DNA of 11,954 nt from Treponema sp. (GTDB lineage Bacteria; Spirochaetota; Spirochaetia; Treponematales; Breznakiellaceae): NCBI GenBank assembly GCA_031263435.1, contig JAISFT010000252.1, forward strand, positions 1 through 11,954, written 5' to 3'. Both the position numbers and the translations under genes were made by a program. How positions within the stretch are numbered: the stretch's first letter is position 1; each line of letters opens with the position of its first letter. Under the pieces are notes generated by a model. The model saw nothing but the letters and a program-made list of their open reading frames with translations, was not told the DNA's origin and did no database searches. Shown one piece after another: positions 1 to 5,863 of this stretch.

Positions 1-791
1 TGCTTAAGGCCGAAGGTTTCCGCCAGGGTCTTGAGTTCGCTGTCGGTAATTGACTGGAGAATTTTGCTGTTCATTACCTTGACGTAAATTTCCGCGGCCT
101 TTTCCACGGTTTCGATAAGGCCGAAGGCTTCGTCAAGGGTTGCCCCCACGGCAAAGATGCCGTGCTGGGCCCAGATGCAGATCCGGTACTGCTCCATCTT
201 TTCCGCGGTGGCCTGTCCGATTTCGTCGTTGCCGCAGAGCATCCAGGGGAGCACCCCCACCCCTTCGGGGAACACGATGATACATTCGGTCATCATCTTC
301 CACAGGGTCCGGGTAAAGCTGCGGTCGTCAAGGGCATGCGTAAAGGTCATGGCCAGGGTGTTGGTGGCATGGCAGTGGGCTACTACCCGGTGGTTTTGAT
401 CCTGCCGGAGCCGCACGATATGACTGCGCAGATGGCTGGACAGTTCCGATGTGGGCTTTCCGCCGCGGTAAAAACCCCAGAGCAGGGAAGCGCTTCTGCC
501 GTCCCGGTTTATTCTGATGACCCCCAGGTTGTGTTCGGGATCGGCTTCGATATTCTTGAAATAGCTCCCCGTTCTGGTAACCGCAAAGATCCTGCCTGCC
601 AGTTCCGATGCGTCAAAGGGAAAATCGAAATTCCGCAGGGACAGGGTGGTGTCCAGGTACTTTGCGGCCTCCTCCTGGTCAATGATAACGCTGATGTTGC
701 CGCCGTTCCTTTCGTTCCAGCCGGGGCGGTACATATTGGAACAGGTTCCGATAAGCTCCCGCATGACGGGGGCTGTAAGTATCTCGTTCAA
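1..791 (-). CDS. rhaD: L-rhamnulose-1-phosphate aldolase, 3' end cut by window edge
   Basis: This class II, zinc-dependent aldolase cleaves L-rhamnulose-1-phosphate into dihydroxyacetone phosphate and L-lactaldehyde, the last step of the cytoplasmic rhamnose pathway. My own translation gives 263 open codons to the window edge, against 274 residues for E. coli RhaD, so about ten residues are missing. The protein shows WNERNGGN at residues 25-32, PTSEL with Glu116 (matching the catalytic Glu of the E. coli enzyme), the zinc-ligand motif HCHATN with His139 and His141, TECIIVFPEGVGVLPWM around 168-184, DEIGQAT, and the third zinc-ligand His210 in WAQHG. All key residues are present. The start is TTG at 791, directly after the TAA of rhaA. 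An AGGAG lies 7 bases upstream inside the last codons of rhaA, and the protein aligns with the family from here. The next in-frame ATG, nine codons later, has no comparable site and would cut into the N-terminus. The function is confident; the start codon is an inference. Confidence 0.95.
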   Translation of the reverse strand, partial: MNEILTAPVMRELIGTCSNMYRPGWNERNGGNISVIIDQEEAAKYLDTTLSLRNFDFPFDASELAGRIFAVTRTGSYFKNIEADPEHNLGVIRINRDGRSASLLWGFYRGGKPTSELSSHLRSHIVRLRQDQNHRVVAHCHATNTLAMTFTHALDDRSFTRTLWKMMTECIIVFPEGVGVLPWMLCGNDEIGQATAEKMEQYRICIWAQHGIFAVGATLDEAFGLIETVEKAAEIYVKVMNSKILQSITDSELKTLAETFGLK

Positions 792-2036
792 TTAATTTCT
801 CCTCTGCAGTACCTCTGCTTCGTATTGTTCCACTGCGGAAAACCACTGGTTCCCCGGACAGTTTTGACGGCGCAGGTACTCGTCCCAGATCGCCCCGAAG
901 GGCAGGGTCTTGAGTTCCTCCTGCCACACCAGGAGCCGGCTAAACTGAAAGGTGTCCTGCAGTTTTTTAAGCTCCCCGTAGGGCTGGAGCAGGGCGTAGA
1001 GCAGGGCTTTCTGCATGGTCCGTGCCCCCGTTACCCAGGCGGCGATACGGTTAATGCCGGCGTCAAAGTAGTCCAGGCCGATAAGGACCCGCTCCTCCGC
1101 ATGGCAGCGGATGATCTCCTTGGCTATTTCCTTAATCTCATCCTCGAAAAGGGGCACGTGATCGGAGTCCCAGCGTACCGGCCGGGTAACATGGAGGGCC
1201 ATTTTATCGAAAAGGGAAAGGACGGAAGATATTTTATCCGAAACCAGTTCCGTGGGATGGTAGTGGCCGTTGTCGAGCAGCGGGTACAGGCCCCGCATGG
1301 CGGCGTAGCTTAGGTAAAATTCCGCGGAACCGGTGGTGTAGCTTTCCAGTCCTATGCCGAAGACCTTGCTTTCCAGCACGTCAATGATACACGATTTGTC
1401 GTAGTGTACCGAAAAGATCTCGTCCAGGGCATCCCGAAGCCGTTCCCGGGGGCCAAGCCGGTCGGCGGGCAGATCCTTCAGGCCGTCGGGAATCCAAATG
1501 TTGTGCAGGCAGGGGCTTCCCTGTTTTTCCCCAAGGTACGCGGCGATTTTCCGGGTGGCCTTTACATGGCGAATCCAGAAATCCCGGACGCTCCGGTCGG
1601 GGTGGGAAAGGGTCAGGCCGCCGGCGGCCATGGGGTGGGAAAAGAGGGTGGGGTTAAAGTCTATTCCGATGTCCCGCTCCCGGGCCCAGTTCAGCCAGGG
1701 TTCAAAATGGACGATGTCTACCTCGTCCCGTTTAAGGGGTTTATCGCTGATGCCGTAGATGGCGTGGAGGTTGAGCCGCTTTTTCCCGGGGATGAACGAA
1801 TAGGCAAATTCCAGGTCCCCGAACAGATCGTCCTTGCAGCGGGCCTTGCCGGGGTAGTTCCCCGTGGCCTGTATGCCCCCCGAAAGGGCGCCGGAGGGAT
1901 TTTCAAAGCCCGTTACATCGTCTCCCTGCCAGCAGTGGAGGGAAACGGGGATGGCGGCGCAGCGGGACAGGGCGTCTTCCGAATCTACCCCCCAGTTTTG
2001 GTATTCAAGTCTTGCCTGGTTGTACATCTGTTCCAT
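792..2036 (-). CDS. rhaA: L-rhamnose isomerase
   Basis: This enzyme converts L-rhamnose to L-rhamnulose in the cytoplasm, using Mn2+ and other divalent metals, as the first step of rhamnose breakdown. The 414-residue length is close to E. coli RhaA (419). Recognisable blocks are the N-terminal VSLHCWQGDDV (31-41), HNIWIPDG (178-185), the metal and substrate region GLESYTTGSAEF (229-240), DNGHYHPTE (255-263), VRWDSDHV (287-294) and IGLDYFDAGINRIAAWV (319-335). His258, Asp290 and Asp292 correspond, at a constant offset of four, to the metal-binding His/Asp/Asp annotated in the E. coli protein. Start choice: ATG at 2036 has GGAGGA four bases upstream, and the N-terminus fits the family. The rhaB stop lies 11 bases upstream, and the TAA stop abuts the rhaD start, so this is the middle gene of rhaBAD. 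No truncation or missing key residue was seen. Confidence 0.97.
   Translation of the reverse strand: MEQMYNQARLEYQNWGVDSEDALSRCAAIPVSLHCWQGDDVTGFENPSGALSGGIQATGNYPGKARCKDDLFGDLEFAYSFIPGKKRLNLHAIYGISDKPLKRDEVDIVHFEPWLNWARERDIGIDFNPTLFSHPMAAGGLTLSHPDRSVRDFWIRHVKATRKIAAYLGEKQGSPCLHNIWIPDGLKDLPADRLGPRERLRDALDEIFSVHYDKSCIIDVLESKVFGIGLESYTTGSAEFYLSYAAMRGLYPLLDNGHYHPTELVSDKISSVLSLFDKMALHVTRPVRWDSDHVPLFEDEIKEIAKEIIRCHAEERVLIGLDYFDAGINRIAAWVTGARTMQKALLYALLQPYGELKKLQDTFQFSRLLVWQEELKTLPFGAIWDEYLRRQNCPGNQWFSAVEQYEAEVLQRRN
799..803 (-). promoter_or_regulatory. Ribosome binding site of rhaD inside the end of rhaA
   Basis: AGGAG lies within the last codons of rhaA, seven bases before the TTG at 791. It supports the TTG as the rhaD start, because rhaD has no leader of its own and translation would restart where rhaA ends. 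Confidence 0.65.
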
Positions 2037-2040
2037 CGTA

Positions 2041-2046
2041 TCCTCC
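2041..2046 (-). promoter_or_regulatory. Ribosome binding site of rhaA
   Basis: A GGAGGA on the minus strand ends four bases before the rhaA ATG, within the 11-base gap after the rhaB stop. It is among the strongest Shine-Dalgarno matches in the window and fixes the rhaA start. Confidence 0.8.
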
Positions 2047-2047
2047 G

Positions 2048-3415
2048 TTAAAGTTTTATGGGCGTTTCCGCAAAACCCCGCCGGGGCCGTTCCTGCCCCG
2101 CGTACTGCATCTGCAACAGGATGTTCCCGATGGCGGTTGCCTCGGAGGGTCCTGTATGAATCTCCTTACCGGTACAGCGGGCGGTAAGCTCGTTGAGATA
2201 GCCGTCCTTGCTGCCCCCGCCGATGATCGATATGGCCGGGTACTTCCGCCCGGTTATCTGTTCAAGATCATCTACCGCCTTTTTATAGCTTGAAGCAAGG
2301 CTTGTATAAATACAATAGGCCAGTTCACCGGGGCTTTCGGGAACCCGGCCGCCCCGGTACTCGTCCTTGATCTCGTCTATCATGGAATCGGGACTGAGGA
2401 ACCGGGGAAGGTTGACATCTATGGGCCGGAATCCTTTGTCCGCGGCCGCCGCGGCCCTGGCCAGGGATTCCAGTTCCGCAAAGCTGTGGGCATCGCCCAG
2501 TTCATGCCGGGTCTGCTGGAGGATCCACAGGCCCATGATGTTTTTGAGGAACCGGATCCTGCCGTTCAGGGCCCCTTCGTTGGTATAGCCCGCATTCCGG
2601 GCCGCCTCCGTCAGGATGGGGGAGGACTGGATACCCAGCAGGCTCCAGGTGCCGGAACTGATGTAGAGTTCCCGCTCATCAACAACGGAAACCGCGGAAG
2701 CCGTATCGTGGCTTGCCACTACCAGAATCTCCGCATTGCAGTCCGGGGCCAGCCTTTTATCCAGGAACCCCGCCGGATAGGGGGGATCCCGGGGGGGGGC
2801 AAACAGGGCCGGGGGAAGGGCCAGCCGCTCGATAAGGGAACCGGCCCAGGACCGCGTCCGGGCGTCTATGAGGCCCGATGTAGAAGCTATCGTATACTCA
2901 CTGTTCTTCTTCCCCCCCATATCCCCGGTCAGGCGGTAAGCAAAGTACTCGGGCAGGAAGAACAGGGCCGCGGCATCGTTGAGCCTTCCGGCGGCCTTGT
3001 CGGCCAAAAGCTGGTACACCGTGTTGAAGGGCTGCAGGGCGATACCGGTAATGCCGTAGAGTTCCTCAAACGGAACCGGGGTATCAAGGTAGGGTGTGGT
3101 GCGGAGATCCCGGTAGGAATAGGCGGGTTCCAGGGGCTTCCCCCCCTTGTCAACGAGAACATAATCGACCCCCCAGGTATCAATGCCGATGTACCGGGGG
3201 GATCTTCCCAGCTCGATGCAGCGTTTAATGCCCGCCACAATTTCTGCGAAGAGGCGATCCGTATCCCAGACAAGGGAATCGCCCCGGCGCAGCGGACTGT
3301 TGGTAAAACGGTAAACCTCTTCCAGGACAAGCTTTTCATCTTCCTGATGCCCCAGGATATGCCTGCCGCCGGAGGCGCCCATGTCGATGGCAAGGTAGTA
3401 ATTTTCGTTTTTCAT
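2048..3415 (-). CDS. rhaB: Rhamnulokinase (L-rhamnulose kinase, FGGY family)
   Basis: This kinase phosphorylates L-rhamnulose at O-1 with ATP, making the substrate of RhaD. It has the FGGY kinase layout. The N-terminal ATPase half begins YYLAIDMGASGGR (7-18), with the phosphate-loop Asp11, and continues through GIDTWGVDYVLVD (77-89) and SEYTIASTSGL (172-182). The C-terminal half has SHDTASAV (235-242), whose Asp237 matches the catalytic base of E. coli RhaB, then SSGTWSLLG (253-261) and the adenosine motif IIGGGSKDGYLNELTA (397-412). With ATG at 3415 the length is 455 residues, slightly under E. coli (489). The frame stays open to a GTG at 3460, but that start overlaps the end of lptG and adds 15 residues outside the family N-terminus, so I prefer 3415. 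Its GGAGGG is rather far upstream, at 13 bases. A run of nine C on the coding strand lies around residues 206-209. Upstream is lptG, with a 31-base gap. Confidence 0.95.
   Translation of the reverse strand: MKNENYYLAIDMGASGGRHILGHQEDEKLVLEEVYRFTNSPLRRGDSLVWDTDRLFAEIVAGIKRCIELGRSPRYIGIDTWGVDYVLVDKGGKPLEPAYSYRDLRTTPYLDTPVPFEELYGITGIALQPFNTVYQLLADKAAGRLNDAAALFFLPEYFAYRLTGDMGGKKNSEYTIASTSGLIDARTRSWAGSLIERLALPPALFAPPRDPPYPAGFLDKRLAPDCNAEILVVASHDTASAVSVVDERELYISSGTWSLLGIQSSPILTEAARNAGYTNEGALNGRIRFLKNIMGLWILQQTRHELGDAHSFAELESLARAAAAADKGFRPIDVNLPRFLSPDSMIDEIKDEYRGGRVPESPGELAYCIYTSLASSYKKAVDDLEQITGRKYPAISIIGGGSKDGYLNELTARCTGKEIHTGPSEATAIGNILLQMQYAGQERPRRGFAETPIKL
2791..2799. repeat. Nine-base G/C homopolymer inside rhaB
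   Basis: The plus strand reads nine G in a row (nine C in the rhaB coding strand), spanning the Ala-Pro-Pro-Arg codons at residues 206-209. It is the longest G/C homopolymer I found in the window; others in the window reach six or seven. A change of one base would shift the frame near the middle of the kinase. Confidence 0.9.
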
Positions 3416-3446
3416 GGTAAGTTCCAGACCCTCCAAAATCCGGTTG

Positions 3447-4511
3447 TCAGGTTTTCGCACTGCCCAACAACAGGAGTCCTATGATAATAAAGATTCCCAC
3501 CGGGAACCACGCCCCCACCAGGGGGGGAATATAATCCAGGCGGGCCATCATCATGGAGATCATCTCCATGACATAAAAGATCACCGCCGCCGAAAGACTC
3601 GCCAAAAGACTCATCAGGAGAATATTTTTTTTGAAGCGGCCCCCCATGGAAATGGAAAGCACTATTACTACCAGGCTTGCGGCGGAAAAAGAAAAACGGT
3701 GGTAGTAGTCCGCTTGGGCCTGGACAGTGGGAAGCCCCGCGGTTTTAAGGTCCTCCACCAAAAGCCGGGCATCCCGGACACGGAGTTCTTCCACGTCCAC
3801 GGCATTGCGGCGGAAGGTGTCGGGATGCTCCCGGTAATTATCGGTATCCTCCAGGGGCCGGGCCCGCAGCAGATCCCCCACCCACTCGTAAACCACCGCG
3901 TTGGAAAGAAACCAGTATTCGCCGGTCCAGATGGCCCGGGGGGAACGGACCAGGGAAACAAAGGCCCCCGCTGTGTCCTGCTCTACAATGCTTATGCCGT
4001 TTAGTATCAGCGCCTGGTAATCAAAATAATCGACGGAATACACAAGGTCCCCGCCCCTGGTCTTAACAACCACATCGGAATTACTTTCCTGCCGGTCCTG
4101 GTGCAGATAATGCCGGGAAAGGGAATTCTTGAGCGTCAGGGTGGGGATGACCGCAGCATCTTCAAAAAAGAAGGCGAAGACGGAAACCAGAAGGCCAAGG
4201 ATCACCAGGGGCAGGGTAAAACGCCAAAAAGGGATGCCGGATGTCAATATGGAGGTAAGCTCGTTCCGGGCGTAGAGATCGCCCAGAGTATAGGCGGCGG
4301 CAAAAAGAAGGGAAATAGGCAGGGCATAGGAAAAACATTTGGGCAGGTAGTAAAGGCTTATCCGCAGTATTTCCTGAACGGGGACCTGGTAGTTCAAATA
4401 GCGGAAAATATTGGCGAACAGATCGATAAGGGCAAGAAGCAGCATAAACATGGAGATGGCAATAACAAAAATAGGGAAAAATTGCTTAAGCAGGTATCTG
4501 TCCAGAATCAT
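3447..4511 (-). CDS. lptG: LptG-like permease of the LptB2FG envelope lipid exporter
   Basis: This is an inner-membrane permease of the YjgP/YjgQ family. In proteobacteria LptF and LptG, with the ATPase LptB, extract lipopolysaccharide from the inner membrane and pass it to LptC and LptA. The 354-residue protein has three N-terminal membrane helices (about 11-33, 55-78, 97-117), a periplasmic domain (about 118-265) and three C-terminal helices (about 272-290, 297-320, 332-350). The end, with YVMEMISMMM followed by IPPLVGAWFPVG, resembles the LptG pattern of FYVLDQ then IPPIIGALLP, so I assign LptG rather than LptF. Start choice: ATG at 4511 forms an ATGA overlap with the lptF stop, and the helix-forming N-terminus MILDRYLLKQF is typical. 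A longer frame to 4574 would lie inside lptF. The native cargo here is unknown, since treponemes are generally considered to lack LPS. Confidence 0.88.
   Translation of the reverse strand: MILDRYLLKQFFPIFVIAISMFMLLLALIDLFANIFRYLNYQVPVQEILRISLYYLPKCFSYALPISLLFAAAYTLGDLYARNELTSILTSGIPFWRFTLPLVILGLLVSVFAFFFEDAAVIPTLTLKNSLSRHYLHQDRQESNSDVVVKTRGGDLVYSVDYFDYQALILNGISIVEQDTAGAFVSLVRSPRAIWTGEYWFLSNAVVYEWVGDLLRARPLEDTDNYREHPDTFRRNAVDVEELRVRDARLLVEDLKTAGLPTVQAQADYYHRFSFSAASLVVIVLSISMGGRFKKNILLMSLLASLSAAVIFYVMEMISMMMARLDYIPPLVGAWFPVGIFIIIGLLLLGSAKT
3551..3571. promoter_or_regulatory. Perfect 21-base dyad within the 3' end of lptG, possible operator for rhaBAD
   Basis: On the plus strand the left arm is TCATGGAGAT, followed by a single C, then the exact reverse complement ATCTCCATGA. 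The two 10-base arms match fully. It lies in lptG codons for Met-Glu-Met-Ile-Ser-Met, with its edge 135 bases upstream of the rhaB ATG. A one-base centre suits a protein-bound DNA dyad better than an RNA hairpin. The sequence is certain. The operator role is only an inference, because no clear promoter was found beside it. Confidence 0.35.
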
Positions 4512-5803
4512 TTGCGAACCCTGATGACACTGAGGATGATCCCCGCCGCAATGGCCAGGATATTGGGAGTCCACATGGACCAGAACGGGGAAAAGCCCAG
4601 GCGCATTCCCACGGTCTGCCCCCCCAAAAGCAGGGCCCAGTACAGGACGGCAATGATAAGGCCCAGGATAAAACCCACGGTCTGCCCGCTTTTTTTTGCC
4701 ATGAGCCCCAGGGCAACCGAAAGAAATACAAATGAAAAGGCCCCCAGGGGAATGGAAAATTTCTTGTAGTATTCCAAAAGATAATAAAACAGGGAACGGT
4801 CCCGCTGCATGGCCTGGTATTCCATAATCTCCCGCTGCGCCTCCGCAAACTGGGAACTCCGGCGGTTCCAGCTTTCGTACCCGGAGCCCAGGCGCAGGGT
4901 CCTTTCGGCCTCCAGGATACGGAGGCTGATCCGGTTCAGCCGCTCTTCCAGGAGGCGGTTCAGGGCAACCCGTTTTTCCCGTATCTCCGACAGAACATCG
5001 GCAGAACTCATCTCCTTGGGGGTAATCGAAGAAACCGTCCGGATAAGGTCCTCCTGGGGAACCCAGTACCGGAGAAAAGAACTGGACGCATAATCGTAAT
5101 CGTAGCGGGCCATTTCTTTTGAAGACTGGATAAAGGCCGCATCCAAATCCAGACTGAGCCCCTCGTTGCCCCAGTCCCGCAGTTCCGCGTTCCTCGCCAG
5201 TATTATCCTCCGTTCCCCGTTTCCCGTCCGGTCCAGAATCAGCACATTGCCGATGGTATGCCCCTCTACTTCCCCGGTCACAATGATCGTATCCTTAAAT
5301 CGTTTGACCGAATTGGCCTCCAGTTCCAGGGCCGGGGTGGAGACCAGGATAATACGGTGCAGCTTATTGAACTGTATGGTTCCCGCGGGGAGGAGTACAT
5401 CGTTGGTCAAAAAAGAAAAGGTTGAAATAATGATCCCCACCACGAGGGCGGGGAGGTAGATGGTCCGGTAGGAAAGCCCCGATGAGAGCATGACAAGAAT
5501 TTCATTATCACTGGTCATGCGGCCCACGGTCATCAGGGTACCCACCATAGAGGCGAAGGGGGCCGAAAGGGCAACCACCGAGGGCAGGGCGTAGAGAACC
5601 AGCAACGCGACCTGCCCAACGGGTACCCGTTTGGTAAGAATCTCCTGGGCCAGGAGGAGGAGCTGGTTGACAAAAAAGATAAAGAAAAAAAACAAAAAGG
5701 AAACGAGAAAAGAAAAAAGCGCTTCGGTAACGATGTAGCGGAACAGGGTCCAGGAAACGGAACGGGAATGATCCATGCGCAGCTCCGGCCCGCCGGGGTT
5801 CAT
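4508..5803 (-). CDS. lptF: LptF-like permease of the LptB2FG envelope lipid exporter, with extra helical segment
   Basis: This is the partner permease to LptG in the inner-membrane lipid exporter. Membrane helices lie at about 25-48, 65-92 and 114-134, followed by a large periplasmic region (135-340) and helices at about 349-368, 374-395 and 408-427. Family blocks include LYALPSVVALSAPFASMVGTL (within 70-90), the cytoplasmic MTSDNEILVMLSSG (96-109) and the C-terminal IPLGAFSFVFLSVALGLMAKKSG. The last block, with its Lys-Lys-Ser-Gly turn and following GF, is LptF-like. At 431 residues it is about 65 longer than E. coli LptF (366). The excess sits at about 265-345 as a charged, heptad-like helical stretch rich in Glu, Arg and Leu. 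Two starts are possible: ATG at 5803 with GGGGAG four bases upstream, or ATG at 5776 with GGAG six bases upstream (422 residues). I keep 5803. The gene follows pnp after 60 bases and overlaps lptG by four. Confidence 0.87.
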   Translation of the reverse strand: MNPGGPELRMDHSRSVSWTLFRYIVTEALFSFLVSFLFFFFIFFVNQLLLLAQEILTKRVPVGQVALLVLYALPSVVALSAPFASMVGTLMTVGRMTSDNEILVMLSSGLSYRTIYLPALVVGIIISTFSFLTNDVLLPAGTIQFNKLHRIILVSTPALELEANSVKRFKDTIIVTGEVEGHTIGNVLILDRTGNGERRIILARNAELRDWGNEGLSLDLDAAFIQSSKEMARYDYDYASSSFLRYWVPQEDLIRTVSSITPKEMSSADVLSEIREKRVALNRLLEERLNRISLRILEAERTLRLGSGYESWNRRSSQFAEAQREIMEYQAMQRDRSLFYYLLEYYKKFSIPLGAFSFVFLSVALGLMAKKSGQTVGFILGLIIAVLYWALLLGGQTVGMRLGFSPFWSMWTPNILAIAAGIILSVIRVRK

Positions 5804-5863
5804 AACACTCCCCAGGGGGGATGATAAGAATCTCCGGCAGCCGGATATGCGGGTCCATCCATA
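5804..5863. other. pnp-lptF intergenic gap, the longest in the window
   Basis: These 60 bases are the only appreciable non-coding stretch. On the minus strand they hold a short inverted repeat (TCCGG, loop CTG, CCGGA) without a following T run, so it is not a convincing terminator. The lptF ribosome binding site GGGGAG is at 5808-5813. I saw no clear -35/-10 promoter pair, so transcription probably reads through from pnp. Confidence 0.5.

Noticed and set aside
162..1313. Long plus-strand open frame of 383 codons opposite rhaD and rhaA
   Set aside because: It lies antisense to two genes with clear catalytic residues. It has no recognisable domain and looks like a by-product of GC-rich codon use.
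3416..3460. GTG start for rhaB at 3460 overlapping lptG
   Set aside because: The 15 extra residues are not part of the kinase N-terminus, and no suitably placed ribosome binding site precedes the GTG. ATG at 3415 begins the typical fold.
5826..5846. Small inverted repeat after pnp considered as a terminator
   Set aside because: The stem is only five base pairs and no T run follows on the transcribed strand, so it does not qualify as an intrinsic terminator.
5508..5858. Minus-strand open frame starting in the pnp-lptF gap
   Set aside because: It overlaps lptF in another frame, lacks a recognisable domain, and its apparent hydrophobic patches come from the frame-shifted membrane-helix codons of lptF.
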